A program made the translations under genes and the position numbers. The notes below the pieces were generated by a model. The model had not been told where the DNA came from. It made no database searches and saw only the letters and a list, made by a program, of their open reading frames with translations. Source: Symsagittifera roscoffensis (lineage: Eukaryota > Xenacoelomorpha > Acoela > Convolutidae). Taken from it: DNA of 64,000 nucleotides. Positions 42,805 to 57,800 of this stretch are shown here, one piece after another. The stretch is taken from the NCBI RefSeq assembly GCF_963678635.1, contig NC_087064.1:63729548-63793547 (forward strand), in the 5' to 3' direction. Every line of letters begins with the position of its first letter. Within the stretch, counting starts at the first letter, position 1.

Positions 42805-45800
42805 GTCAGCTCATTCTGTTGCAAATGGTAAACTACTATTTTACTACCCTAATGGTAAACTACCATTTGCAACAGAAGGTCTCCAAATGGTAGTCTAAAT
42901 GGTAGTTTCTCTTTAAATAACTGTTCAGCGTAGCCAGACTGGCAATCTAAGACATTTGAGGCGATTTCAATTTTGATTTCGCAAAGTTTTCAACTGATAA
43001 AAGATGAGGTTATCACAAATGATAATGGAGTGGACCTAACCTTATGCATAAACACTAAGTGTGTTGAGTAACGTTATAGATGGTGATGAATGGCGATTGT
43101 TTCCACTACCTTTGAGCTGTGTGCTATACTAGTATGTTGTTTCTGTTCCAGGCATCAAACACGAGGGTGTGAGTTGTGGCTCGTGTGGGGTGTCGCCCAT
43201 CTTCGGGGTAAGGTGGAGTTGTGCCGAGTGCACCACCACCACCACCAGCAACAGCAGGACAGCAGACACCTCGGTGGACTTGTGCAGCTCCTGCTATCAC
43301 TCAGACAAACACAACATCAGACACAGGTAGCACTCACATGGCTATTATTTCATGCAAATTCATTTTAACCAGCAGAGACAAATGAAAGTGCAAATATCTC
43401 AAAAAAGAATTGTATTCCCAACCCGTTAGAGTAGCTGATTACTTTCACCTCAAACAACCACCACTTCATCTCTCATTTTCCTGCTCAGTGTTTCATGGGA
43501 AATGAGAACCCAAACAAGTAGGTAAACACTGGGCTAGTCTCGTTGCTGGAAACGGCGGTCTCTTTCCTTAACCAGGGTCTACCCGAGCACGGGGAAACAG
43601 AATCCTCATACTGAATCAATGTCCATACACTCGAGTACTGAATGCCAAGCCAAAACGCCTGCAGACAAAGTGGCTACCGCGGAACCTCCTTGGATAGAAC
43701 CATATGTGAAGCATCTCTTCTGAGCCTACACCTGGTGACCGGTGTCCTGTCGACTCAACACTGGCTCCTAGCCTCCACTATTAAACACTTTCCAAGCCCT
43801 CCATGAGGTGTCCACCGGTATGGAAGAAATGTACCTTTTGAACAAATAAAAAACTGTTTGAGTATTAATTGCTGACGCAGTCACAAAGGCAGTAGAAGGC
43901 ATCATAAAGTGTTTGACCAAGTGCCTGGGAGATCGAGTTCAGCGGAAGAAAGAGTGACCTAGAAGAACGATGGAAAGCCGAAAAATTGGAAACCTACAAT
44001 AGAAGAGATAATGTTAAGATGATTGGCTTGAAAGAAGACGCGGCGAAAACGGACGAACCAGAAATGAACCTTCAAAAACTACGTTGAAGAAAGTTATTGA
44101 AGTGTCTGGTGCGATCAGTGCTGCACTAGAGCCAAATAACATATCTATCGCTCATCGGTTGCCTTCCAGAGATGGAATGGTGAAACCTATCATTGTGAAG
44201 TTTTCTAAGAGAATGGCAAAATTCTAAGAATGGATTTAATCAAGAAAAAGAGAACTACTAAGACGAGCATACTTTCAGAACTTAAAGATCTTCGAAGATC
44301 AAAGCCCAGCGCTGGCTTCGCTGGATGATGAAGCGAGACACACGAATATGGAATGCCTGGACCAAAGAAGGAATAACACTTACCCATAATGTCAAAATGT
44401 CCGTCATGCTTATAAAAATAAGATCTTTGAAACCTCATTTTGGTCAATTGGAAGCACGTATTCTCAGCCTTGAGTCTCCACCTGATATTTTATGCCTTAC
44501 AGAAACCTGGATTACTGGAAATGATCTAGGTGAAAGTTGATTAGTCAGCGGTTATAAACAATCACGTGATAAGTGATCTCGGTGGTGGTGTGATGATCCA
44601 ATTAGGAAATACGTGCTGTTTATTCAGTCAACGTGACACGCTTTAAAATGAAGCCTTCTGGTTGATATAGCAATAAACGATTATAAATGTTCTTTTTGCG
44701 TCATTTATAATCCACCAAAATTAAACAAACTTCGGTTTGTTGAGAAACTTGATTTTTTAAAGAAAAATGTCAAATCTCAATCGTCCCTTCATTTTATGTG
44801 GCGATTTTAATATCGATTGGATGCAAGAAGATCTGCTTTCTCAAAGTTATTGTTCCGACTTTCGATACGAAAATAACGGAATATTTGTGCTCGAGGTGGG
44901 TTTTAACTAGCCATTTTTGACGGAGTTTTTTTTATCATTCGAAAAGTATTGTTGTCCTGAGCTCAAATTTGAAAAGATATTTCACCTGTGATCATTTTTC
45001 GTAAAGTTATGGGGGTTTAAAGATTGCCATTTTGGCCAATTTGGGACAATTAACGCGCGATATATTTCGCGCTATTAACGCGTAAGCGGAGTGTTAATCC
45101 GTCTTAGAAATCGTTCCAAATTGGTTAAAAGAAGCTTATTCGCCATAATTGGTTTGTTACAAGGAGCAAAATCTATCCTTTTGTACTTTGTATGGCGTGT
45201 GGGGGGATGATTTTCATAAAAAATTTCAAGTTTTGGAGAAAAAAAATTTTCATTTTATTTTTTCTTAAATTTAATTTTTTAATGTTATTACTGCTCCATA
45301 AACCTTAAAAGGCAGTCGGAACATTCAGGGTTTCGCCCTGATACGAGCAGTCTTGTTTGATATGTGGCTATTTAAAAGGGTTGTACATTTCCGGCTGTGA
45401 ACCAAATCATGTTCTAGCCAGCAGCTCAGCTTGTTTGGATCATTTCATCGTCCAAAACATCGGAATCACATAGTTATTCTTAATACTGCAAACTTATCGA
45501 ATCCTTACCCAAGACACATAGAATGGTTGATCAAGTGCCATATTTTTGATAATGAAATCCTTTTCTGCGATACGTCTTTCATTGAAAACCGAATACAAGT
45601 GAACGAGTTTCTGGAAATGAAAGAACAAAAAGTTGAAACAGTCAAACTAGATAATTATGAAATTAATGACCCAGATAAAGTTTTTGATCTATTCAAAACT
45701 TCTTTCGAATTTTTTTTTATACGTTTGCACCAATCGAAACCGTCAGAAACAAGTCAACAAACAAACCCCCCTGGTTCACAAACTATCTTAGCGACCTTAG

Positions 45801-48800
45801 AACTAAAAGAAATGCTGCTCATAAAAAAATGGGAAGTTAGTCAGAATGATTTCCAATTGTTTGATAAATATAAGATCGTTTGCAAAAGAAGTAGAAACAT
45901 CAAAGAAAGCCAACTATTGGGATGAAATCAAAAATTGTACAGGAGACTTAAGAAAGGCAAAATTTTAATTGATCTAAGTGTCAATTTTCCCTCGCTACAA
46001 TCATGCAATTAGGAAAATGATAACGCAACAGACCAAAATGTCGCCGATAATTTCAATAACTTTCTCACCGCAGTTGGATTCTCCACTACGCTGTTTTGAT
46101 TTACGGTTGTTGCAGCTATACTCAGCTCGAACTGATTCTTATCTTACAGAAGAAAATACTAAAATTCGTATTTTTAGAAAAGAAAAAGATCAAGAGTCAT
46201 GATATATTCGAGAAGTATAAACTGTTTACTGTTTTCGAGTATGTGAATTGCTTAATTTTGTTTTAGAAGCTCAAAATGATTTTCATTTTGAAAATTTTTT
46301 GATTCTAGCTTGGTCTCCGAACCATTTTGTAAACGTAAAAGAGCGATTTTGCCTAACGATAGTTTAAAAACGCTTCAACAAACTAAGGGTTTTCGGTCTG
46401 ATGCCTGCCAATATCGAAAACAGTTCTTTTTCTTCAATTTCTCAATTGTACCATAATTTGAAAATCTATCTGGTGGAAAACTCCCAAAACAAATTGTAAT
46501 ATCTTTTTTCTGTTTGTAAGTTTCAAAAACCAAACTCGTTGGCTACATGCCACTGGACTACCATCTATGAGTCAGCTTTTCAGTGTTAAAAAAAATGATT
46601 CTCCAAATCTTCTTAGTTTTCGAGCTGTATCGACGTTTTTAGATTTTTTCTGAATGTACTCGCTAAATTTTTAAAAATTAGTTGTAAAGAAAAAATTTTT
46701 TTTGTTTTTAAATCTTGATTAACGGTAGATGATGATTGGACCAGCAGGTCTTCCTATCTATTGTTTCTAGCTGCTTGAATCGGATTTGAGAAAAAAAACC
46801 TATTAGTTTTTTTGATCTTTAAGATAACAGTAATATAAAGAACAGTTTTCTTCTGTTTGTTGTTAATTCTTTGATTGCCTTGTTAATTCTTTGATTCAGC
46901 ATCAAGAGTAAACGGTTAGTGGGCCAGTATACATTCCTGTAATTGATAATTTTTTGTTGATGTATTTGTTTATACATGAAAAAACTAATTCTTTCTTTTC
47001 TTTGAGGCGTTGAAATTTTGTAAAAAATAGGGTTTTTATAATGTTCTGGGAGTTCGCGGAAAATTTGGTCCACCTAAAAAAAGCTGGCAAAAGTTTTGAA
47101 AGTTTTTACGATTGTTCGAAAGTCAATTTACCTCGAAAAATCTTAGATACGCCCTTGAAGCTAGGGATTTTTCTCCTGTGGACTTGGCAATGATGTTTAG
47201 CAAGTGATTGCTAACATATGCAGATTAAAGGCAGATCGGTGACTCTCAACATTGGGAATTGGACGGAAACCTAGATCACAGGGCCCCAGTGTGATTAGAA
47301 CGAGGTAACCAAATGCTTGCCTGTTGTGTAGATTTGTGCGTGTGGCCAATGGGAGCAGTGAGGGAGTGGTGGTGGAGGCGAGGAGGAAGAGCAAGAAGGT
47401 GGTGGCCAGGGGCATATTCGCAGGCGCCAGAGTAGTCAGGGGCGTCGACTGGCAGTGGGATGTAAGCATTTTTATCAATTAGAATTGTCAAACAATCAGG
47501 CTCATCAGGAATAGTTGCCGGCAAGTTCAATTTTGAGTTTGAGAGTTTCCGATACTTCTTGTGATTTAATTTCAGCGAATGCGTGTTTTTTGGGTAGTTA
47601 ATGGAAAACAATATGGGCAGTGGTTATTGCCTAGTTGTTAGCTTGAACATACGAGGCATCCAATCATGTTTATTTGCGAGATGATTTTCAACTTTTTTCG
47701 AATTGGAAATAATTTTTGTAAAGTATGCAGCTGTTGCATTTTGAATATGGGTCCTAGATCGTCCCCTCTATTTCTTCATGATTCATTTTTCAATTAACAT
47801 TTTGATTACTTTTTTAGGTCGCCTTAGTTGGTTTTCCATATAAAAATCCTATTTCACCAAAATGTTGCCATTTTGATCACTCACCTCTCAAAGTTTCAAT
47901 TGGTGCTCTCCCGCCGAGAGTAAAATTTAAAAACTAAACCCTTTGGGTGGTCTCTGGCTCGAATCCTAAATCTGCCCCTGTATTAATATGTTTCTCATGT
48001 TAGTTGTTTACACAGCAGCCCTTATGTTGTATTACGAGCGCTACATTTAAAGGCGGATCTAGAATTTTTCCAAGGGAGGCAAAGGTCGACCAAATAAAGG
48101 TTCCGACCTCTCCCAAAGTAGTAGAAAGAATTTATTAAGCCAAAGGCATTCTGCTCTGCACAGCAGGCAAGTTTTAAAAATAGCAATGCCGTTTTGAGAA
48201 CTTATTGGAGATATTTAATCAAGTAGGGACTGAATTAGAAAATTCAATGTGCGCTTTTTACGACCTTTCTATTTGCTCGTAGCGTAGGCAGCCAAGTATT
48301 CCGGTGTGAGGCGACAATTCGTAACAGGTGAATGTTCGTAACAGTAGATTCGGCTGCAAATGTTTCTCCCGTGCCAAATATAAGTGTAGCAGGGCAAGCT
48401 TTTGCTACTTTTCAATGTCTTGTGATGAATTTTCGCTTGTATTGACTTCTCGCTGGTATCGAATCGTCGCAAATTAAGCAATTCTCCCTACCAGATATGT
48501 TCCTTATTTACCCTTGCTTAAGCAAGGGTATTGCAATTGGGTACTATTTTCCCGTAATTTGCAATCGAGATTTTTTCCCGTGAATAACTATAATCGCAGA
48601 AAGGTTAATTTTGCTGGAATGGTGAATTTTATACATGCTATTTTTCTTGAAAGTTTAAATACAACTAACTGTACTTAGGTTTTAATTAGGTGGAGTATGT
48701 TTCGGGCAATAATCTTGTTTTTTTTATTCTTGAAAAAATGTGATTTTTTTTTTGGATTCGTGGTTTGGCGTTGTTTACGTCGGTTCATTTTTTGTTTTTT

Positions 48801-51800
48801 AAAAGCATTTATTTTATCTGTTAATGTTTTTTTCGGCTTAATTTGTAACCATGGATTTTCGATGTTAAAGTGTTGTAATTTGTCATTTTTTCCAGTCTGA
48901 TTTTGAATATTGTTTTTTTTTCGAATATTTTTTCGATTGCGTTTTCCACTTGTTTTATTAGCTTCCTCTTAAATTTCAGTCTTAAGTATTGCGAGAGCAA
49001 TCAACTCCTGTTCGAGAAATTCAGGTATTATGAAAATATGTGGGATTTTTTGTCTTATTTTTTGTCTTATGGTTGAAACTTACACGATTATTGGAAAAAA
49101 CCTTTCAATTTTAAGGTTAAGAGTTCCATCAATAAACACGTTTTAGAACATTCTATGCGTGAACGGCTGCTCCATGTTAAGATCAGTGGTTTAATTGAAA
49201 AAACAGAATTTGGTCTTCTTTGCTGCATAAGCTGGTACGAATTTACATCTGTAGAAAACCAAGTTGTAAAAGTCTTCGGAAAAATCCGTTTTTCGAGACG
49301 TTTTTTGGAAACTTTTTGTTTTTCCCTCGACAAATCTTGTATTGAGGGCTCATTTGAAGGAACATGCTGTGAGATTTTATGAGCAGAAGCTGCAACTGTT
49401 CAACTTATTGTGCAAATTGTTTTGACTTTTGGAAAAGTTCATTTTCCGACCGAAATTTACAGCGTTTTTGCAAGTGTCACTTTTGTCGAAAACCGTACCC
49501 TGCCAAATCGTCGGAAACACTGGTTGTGGGAATGTTCCTTCTGTAAGTGGATCCGCGACTATTACTTTAATCGACACAGCAGTTACGGCTTTTGTGTAGA
49601 AAAAGTGTAATAACTTGTAAAGTCAAAATTTTTTAGATATCGATCTTTCTGGAAAGTTTCTTTTCTCAAGCACTGCCCGCAATTTCTGAGGTTAATGATT
49701 TAATTGTAAAAAATGGCGTAAAGATCATTTGTAGAAAAGCTGGCCTGGTTTAGGAATCGTCCATTTTAAATAGTTTTTTGAAATTTTTCCTTTTGTTGTA
49801 AACTTCCCTGCCAAACATGATATTGAGTTCAATGAAAAGAACTGAACGTAGTCTCCCACTACACAAGCGACCAAAACCTTATTTGAGTAAAAGCCACGAA
49901 ATGTGTCGGTAAAGGCCAATTTTTGAAATTTCGATATTCAGGCATTTAATCCCGCATCATTCGATTCAGCAGGTGGTCAATCAGTTTTTTTTGCCTCAGT
50001 TGGCGCCTCAAGTCGGATTCTTTCAAGTAGTTTTTTCAACTGAATTTTGCAAAAAAAAATCCGGCTTTGCTACGCTTCTGTGTTAATAACACTTTTATTT
50101 TGACCATTTTTCTAGTTTTTCTTTAGTTAAACGGTTCAAGTTTCACATTAATTTTTTTGTTGTTGCGAAGTGCAACTTGGCTGGCCTTTTTACTGAGCCG
50201 TAGCTGTTGATGGGTGGTGTTATTTGAGAGTGTTTTGTTTTGTGTTTAAGGAGCAAGACGGAGGAATGAATCGAAGAGGAAAGATCACCGAGATAATGGA
50301 CTGGAGTGCCAACTGTCCCCGCAGTGCAGCCTATGTGTTGTGGGATCACGGCTCCAAGAACCTCTACCGAGTCGGATTCGAGGGCATGGTCAGTCTGCGA
50401 AACACTTAAAACGATATAGTTCACAACATTCTAAAGCCATTTTTTCTACTTGGATGCACCTAATCGTTTCATGCTCTTCGCTATGTTAGAAGAATTTTTT
50501 GCGGTTTTGATTTGTGACTACGAACAAAACAGACATGGAGATAAGCAGGTATACATTCAGGCTGGTAATTAATGCAATTTACAAATCTGATTTTTTTCTG
50601 TGCTTGTCTGTTAGCCAATGTAAATCAAGCACGATTAGAGAAATTTTATTCTTAGATTTTTAATTAACTGATATATGAATACCCACTAATGATAAGCAGG
50701 TCCAATGTATTCATATGGTTATGCGTTGGCCTTTCAAGTGTTGCTGTTTTTCAAACTCTTCGGTGAAGTCATTCATTCGAATATAATTTCTTAAAAATCT
50801 GATTTTTTAAAATTGTACATTGAAACCGCAAAGTTTGATTATTTCGTTTTCTAGTGACTAAAGAAGCAGTCTCAATTTAAAAAAAATGAAAGTTTTTAAA
50901 TTTCCCTTCGGCGATCTATACATACATGCCATGATGAACTTGCAACTGTTGGTTTCTGAGTTACGACCAGTATTTCGTTGTCTTTGTTGCTGTGTTGTTT
51001 CTTCTGTTATTTTAACAGACGATTTGCAAATCAAGGCTATACTACCGCCTTTTTTAATTAACAGATCTGAAGAAATGCTTAGAAATTTCATGGCGATCAG
51101 CTAAATCAATCACAACTCTACAACTTTCAATTAAAACAATCACGTCAAAATTATGGGCAAGATACAGTGCTGATTTAAATTAACCGGACAAAACGCGTTA
51201 AACTTGAAATTTAAAAGGCATTTTTCTCAAACTGGGTTGAGTTTTGGTGAAAATTTATGAAGATAAAACTTGCTCCGAATTTTAGCAGAATTAATATGGT
51301 GTAACTTGTTTTGCGAAATTCGGGTCCAAAATTTTACCCCAAAAATGGGTCATTTTGGCTTTTCTTAGTTAATCAAAAATTACACCGAAAATACTCAGTC
51401 GATCACAGACATAATTATATCAAAGTGAGCCACTTACGTAGCCCAACAAACTTTAAGAAGGGTATAATCTCCAAAATATTGTGAAAGTTAATTTATTTTT
51501 GTTTGATAGACAAAAAAGTTCATTTTTACTATATAAAATACCAACTTTTTATTTAAAAACAATTTTTAATCAATATACAATTTTTTTTGGAGAAAATACC
51601 CTTCTTAAAGTTTGTTGAGCTACGTGGGGCTCACTTTGATATAATTATGTCTGTGATTGACTGAGTATTTTCGGCTTAATTTTTGATTAACTAAGAAAAG
51701 CCAAAATGATCCATTTTTGGGGTAAAATTTCGGACCCGAATTTCGCAAAACAAATTACACCATATTAATTCTGCTAAAATTCTAAGCAAGTTTTATCTTC

Positions 51801-54800
51801 ATAAGTTTTCACCTAAACTCAACCCAATTTGAGAAAAATGCCTTTTAAATTTCAAGTTTAACGCGTTTTGTCCGGTTAATTTAAATCAGCACTGTATAAG
51901 CAAGTTTATCCGTTTTTATAAATTGATGTTAGCTAAGCAAGAAATTGGCTAATTTATCCGGTTTCTTGTAAATTGATAGAAAATATACGAGAGCATAACT
52001 CAATTTTTTTTCTATGAAATGTCAACTTCCGAGAGCTTTTTCCGGAGTCTTCTTAGTTTTCGAGCTGTATCGACGTTTTTAGATTTTTTCTGAATGTACT
52101 CGCTAAATTTTTAAAAATTAGTTGTAAAGAAAAATTTTTTTTTGTTTTTAAATCTTGATTAACGGTAGATGATGATTGGACCAGCAGGTCTTCCTATCTA
52201 TTGTTTCTAGCTGCTTGAATCGGATTTGAGAAAAAAAACCTATTCGTTTTTTTGATCTTTAAGATAACAGTAATATAAAGAACAGTTTTCTTCTGTTTGT
52301 TGTTAATTCTTTGATTGCCTTGTTAATTCTTTGATTCAGCATCAAGAGTAAACGGTTAGTGGGCCAGTATACATTCCTGTAATTGATAATTTTTTGTTGA
52401 TGTATTTGTTTATACATGAAAAAACTAATTCTTTCTTTTCTTTGAGGCGTTGAAATTTTGTAAAAAAATAGGGTTTTTATAATGTTCTGGGAGTTCGCGG
52501 AAAATTTGGTCCACCTAAAAAAAGCTGGCAAAAGTTTTGAAAGTTTTTACGATTGTTCGAAAGTCAATTTACCTCGAAAAATCTTAGATACGCCCTTGAA
52601 GCTAGGGATTTTTCTCCTGTGGACTTGGCAATGATGTTTAGCAAGTGATTGCTAACATATGCAGATTAAAGGCAGATCGGTGACTCTCAACATTGGGAAT
52701 TGGACGGAAACCTAGATCACAGGGCCCCAGTGTGATTAGAACGAGGTAACCAAATGCTTGCCTGTTGTGTAGATTTGTGCGTGTGGCCAATGGGAGCAGT
52801 GAGGGAGTGGTGGTGGAGGCGAGGAGGAAGAGCAAGAAGGTGGTGGCCAGGGGCATATTCGCAGGCGCCAGAGTAGTCAGGGGCGTCGACTGGCAGTGGG
52901 ATGTAAGCATTTTTATCAATTAGAATTGTCAAACAATCAGGCTCATCAGGAATAGTTGCCGGCAAGTTCAATTTTGAGTTTGAGAGTTTCCGATACTTCT
53001 TGTGATTTAATTTCAGCGAATGCGTGTTTTTTGGGTAGTTAATGGAAAACAATATGGGCAGTGGTTATTGCCTAGTTGTTAGCTTGAACATACGAGGCAT
53101 CCAATCATGTTTATTTGCGAGATGATTTTCAACTTTTTTCGAATTGGAAATAATTTAATTTTTGTAAAGTATGCAGCTGTTGCATTTTGAATATGGGTCC
53201 TAGATCGTCCCCTCTATTTCTTCATGATTCATTTTTCAATTAACATTTTGATTACTTTTTTAGGTCGCCTTAGTTGGTTTTCCATATAAAAATCCTATTT
53301 CACCAAAATGTTGCCATTTTGATCACTCACCTCTCAAAGTTTCAATTGGTGCTCTCCCGCCGAGAGTAAAATTTAAAAACTAAACCCTTTGGGTGGTCTC
53401 TGGCTCGAATCCTAAATCTGCCCCTGTATTAATATGTTTCTCATGTTAGTTATTTACACAGCAGCCCTTATGTTGTATTACGAGCGCTACATTTAAAGGC
53501 GGATCTAGAATTTTTCCAAGGGAGGCAAAGGTCGACCAAATAAAGGTTCCGACCTCTCCCAAAGTAGTAGAAAGAATTTATTAAGCCAAAGGCATTCTGC
53601 TCTGCACAGCAGGCAAGTTTTAAAAATAGCAATGCCGTTTTGAGAACTTATTGGAGATATTTAATCAAGTAGGGACTGAATTAGAAAATTCAATGTGCGC
53701 TTTTTACGACCTTTCTATTTGCTTGTAGCGTAGGCAGCCAAGTATTCCGGTGTGAGGCGACAATTCGTAACAGGTGAATGTTCGTAACAGTAGATTCGGC
53801 TGCAAATGTTTCTCCCGTGCCGAATATAAGTGTAGCAGGGCAAGCTTTTGCTACTTTTCAATGTCTTGTGATGAATTTTCGCGTGTATTGACTTCTCGCT
53901 GGTATCGAATCGTCGCAAATTAAGCAATTCACCCTTCCTTATTTACCCTTGCTTAAGCAAGGGTATTGCAATCAGGTACTATTTTCCCGTAATTTGCAAT
54001 CGAGACTTTTTTCCCGTGAAAAACTATTATAATCACAGAAAGGTTAATTTTGCAGGAAGGGTGAGTTTTAATACATGCTCATTTTCTTAAAAGTTTAAAT
54101 AAAACTAACTGTATTTAGGTTTTAAATAGATGGAGTATGTTTCGGGCAATTATCTTGTTTTTTTAATTCTTGAAAAAATGTAGATTTTTTGGATTCTTGG
54201 TTTGGCGTTGTTTACGTCGGTTCATTTTTTGTTTTTTTAAAGCATTTATTTTATCTGTTATTGTTTTTCTCGGCTTAATTTGTAATCATGGATTTTTTGT
54301 TAAAGTTTTGTCATTTTTTCCAGTCTGATTTTGGATATTGTTTTTTTTTTATTGAGCGTTTTCCACTTGTTTTATTAGCTTCGTCTTAAGTTGCAAAGTC
54401 TTAAGTATTGCGAGAGCAAACAACTCCTGTTCGAGAAATTCAAGTATTATGAAAATATGTGCGATTTTTTGTCTTAGTTTTTGTCTTATGAAAAATCTTC
54501 CGAAAAATCCGTTTTTTGAGACGTTTTGTGGAAACTTTTTTTCGACAGATCTTGTATTGAGGGTTTATTTGAAAGAAAATGCTGTGAGATTTTATGAGCA
54601 GAAGCTGCAACTGTTCAACTTCTTGTGCAAATTGTTTTGACTTCTGGAAAAAATCATTTTCCGAAATTTACAGCGTTTTTGCAATCTTCGCAAGTGTCAC
54701 TTTTGTCGAAAACCGTACCCTGCCTAATCGTCGAAAACACTGGTTGTGGGAATGTTCCTTCTGTAAGTGGATCCGCGATTATAATTTTAATCGACACAGC

Positions 54801-57800
54801 ACTTACGGCTTTTGTGTAGAAAAAGTGTAATAACTTGTAAAGTCAAAATTTTTTAGATATCGATCTTTCTGGAAAGTTTTTTTTCTCAAGCACTGCCCGC
54901 CAATTCTGAGTTTAATGATTTAATTGTAAAAAATGGCGTAGAGTTCATTTGTAGAAAAGCTGACCTGGTTTAGGAATCGTCCATTTTAAATAGTTTTTTT
55001 TTGGAAATTTTTCCTTTTGTAAACTTCCCTGCCAAAAATGATATTGAGTTCAATAAAAAGTAGTCTCCCACTACACAAGCGACCAAAACCTTATTTGAGT
55101 AAAAGCCACGAAGGGTGTCGGTAAAGGCCAATTTTTGAAATTTTGATATTCAGGCATTTAATCCCGCATCATTCGATTCAGCAGGTGGTCAATCAGTTTT
55201 TTTTACCTCAGTTGGCGCCTCAAGTCGGATTCTTTCAAGTAGTTTTATCAACTGAATTTTGCAAAAAAAAAATCCGGCTTCGCTACGCTTCTGTGTTAAT
55301 AACACTTTTATTTTGACCGTTTTTCTAGTTTTTCTTTAGTTAAACGGCTCAAATAAGTTTCACATTAATTTTTTGTTGCGTAGTGCAACTTGGCTGGCCT
55401 TTTTACTGAGCCGTAGCTGTTGATTGGTGGTGTTATTTGAGAGTGTTTTGTTTTGTGTTTAAGGAGCAAGACGGAGGAATGAATCGAAGAGGAAAGATAA
55501 CCGAGATAATGGACTGGAGTGCCAACTGTCCCCGCAGTGCAGCCTATGTGTTGTGGGATCACGGCTCCAAGAACCTCTACCGAGTCGGATTCGAGGGCAT
55601 GGTCAGTCTGCGAAACACTTTAAACGATATAGTTCACAACATTCTAAAGCCATTTTTTCTACTTGGATGCACCTAATCCGGTGGGATTTTATCCTGGGGG
55701 ATTTAGTCCGCGAGCGGGATGCACCTAATCGTTTCATGCTCTTCGCTATGTTAGAAGAATTTTTTGCGGTTTTGATTTGTGACTACGAACAAAACAGACA
55801 TGGAGATAAGCAGGTATACATTCAGGCTGGTAATTAATGCAATTTACAAATCTGATTTTTTTCTGTGCTTGTCTGTTAGCCAATGTAAATCAAGCATGAT
55901 TAGAGAAATTTTCTTCTTAGATTTTTAATTAACTGATATATGAATACCCACTAATGATAAGCAGGTCCAATGTATTCATATGGTTATGCGTTGGCCTTTC
56001 AAGTGTTGCTGTTTTTCAAACTCTTCGTTGAAGTCATTCATTCGAATATAATTTCTTAAAAATCTGATTTTTTAAATTGTACATTGAAACCGCAAAGTTT
56101 GATTATTTCGTTTTCTAGTGACTAAAGAAGCAGTCTCAATTTAAAAAAATGAAAGTTTTTAAATTTCCCTTTGGCGATCTATACATACATGCCATGATGA
56201 ACTTGTAACTGTTGGTTTCTGAGTTACGACCAGTATTTCGTTGTTTTTGTTGCTGTGTTGTTTCTTCTGTTATTTTAACAGACGATTTGCAAATCAAGGC
56301 TATACTACCGCCTTTTTTCAGTTCTGCATTAATTAACAGATCTGAAGAAATGCTTAGAAATTTCATGGCGATCAGCTAAATCAATCACAACTCTACAACT
56401 TTCAATTAAAACAATCACGTCAAAATTATGGGCAAGATACAGTGCTGATTTAAATTAACCGGACAAAACGCGTTAAACTTGAAATTTAAAAGGCATTTTT
56501 CTCAAACTGGGTTGAGTTTAGGTGAAAATTTATGAAGATAAAACTTGCTCCGAATTTTAGCAGAATTAATATGGTGTAACTTGTTTTGCGAAATTCGGGT
56601 CCAAAATTTTACCCCAAAAATGGGTCATTTTGGCTTTTCTTAGTTAATCAAAAATTACACCGAAAATACTCAGTCGATCACAGACATAATTATATCAAAG
56701 TGAGCCACTTACGTAGCCCAACAAACTTTAAGAAGGGTATAATCTCCAAAATATTGTGTAAGTTAATTTATTTTTATTTGATAGACAAAAAAGTTCATTT
56801 TTACTTTATAAAATACCAACTTTTTATTTAAAAACAATTTTTAAACAATATACAATTTTTTTTGGAGAAAATACCCTTCTTAAAGTTTGTTGAGCTACGT
56901 AAGGGGCTCACTTTGATATAATTATGTCTGTGATCGACTGAGTATTTTCGGCTTAATTTTTGATTAACTAAGAAAAGCCAAAATTACCCATTTTTGGGGT
57001 AAAATTTCGGACCCGAATTTCGCAAAACAAATTACACCATATTAATTCTGCTAAAATTCTAAGCAAGTTTTATCTTCATAAGTTTTCACCTAAACTCAAC
57101 CCAATTTGAGAAAAATGCCTTTTAAATTTCAAGTTTAACGCGTTTTGTCCGGTTAATTTAAAACAGCACTGTATAAGCAAGTTTATCCGTTTTTATAAAT
57201 TGATGTTAGCTAAGCAAGAAATTGGCTAATTTATCCGGTTTCTTGTAAATTGATAGAAAATATAAGAGAGCATAACTCAATTTTTTTCTATGAAATGTCA
57301 ACTTCCGAGAGCTTTTTCCGGAGTCATGTGACATTGGTGAACAATCATGTTTAATTTCATCTCCCTTCTTTTGTCCGGGTTTAATTTCTTTGTCTTCATT
57401 CAGCTTTGTTTCGTTTGATTTTTCCCTGAATCTTTTTGCGATGCTTACTGAATCAGATCATGAGACAAGGTTATGAGCCCGGTTTTCTGCGTCTTCTGGG
57501 TTCGTCGAATCGCTTGTTTATTTTTCAGATTGTTTACTTCGTGCTCAAAAATGTTGATTCATGAGTTAAGTTAAGAGATCGAGTTCATCATGTGATTTCA
57601 TTTCCTCTGTTAAATGAAGGTAAACTCCACTATCGAACAGCTAAAGTGTTAAGGTCACGAAAAAGGTGAATGATTTCTTGTTTCATAAAAATTGTTTTCA
57701 GCTGAATTAAAAAAACCTTTTGATCCAGTTTTGTCATAGGTGATGTAAGAAAAATTAACAATTTTTTTTTTGAAATTTAAAAGTTCAAAGAGCTCTAACG

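Larger units (their letters stand above)
46610..52049. repeat. Tandem duplication in MIB1, copy A (5.44 kb)
   Basis: Begins tcttagttttcgagctg and ends tttttccggagtc, directly followed by copy B. It contains MIB1 exons 3 and 4, a palindrome at 48509-48530 and a foldback element. Left junction shares aaatct/gagtct microhomology. It differs from copy B by indels, such as about 200 bp at 49070-49270 missing from copy B. Confidence 0.95.
52050..57325. repeat. Tandem duplication in MIB1, copy B (5.28 kb)
   Basis: Direct continuation of copy A, ending ccggagtc before unique sequence. About 160 bp shorter overall. It has a private 45-bp insertion near 55674-55718 that repeats gatgcaccta and contains ggggatttagtccgcgagcggg. 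Confidence 0.95.
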
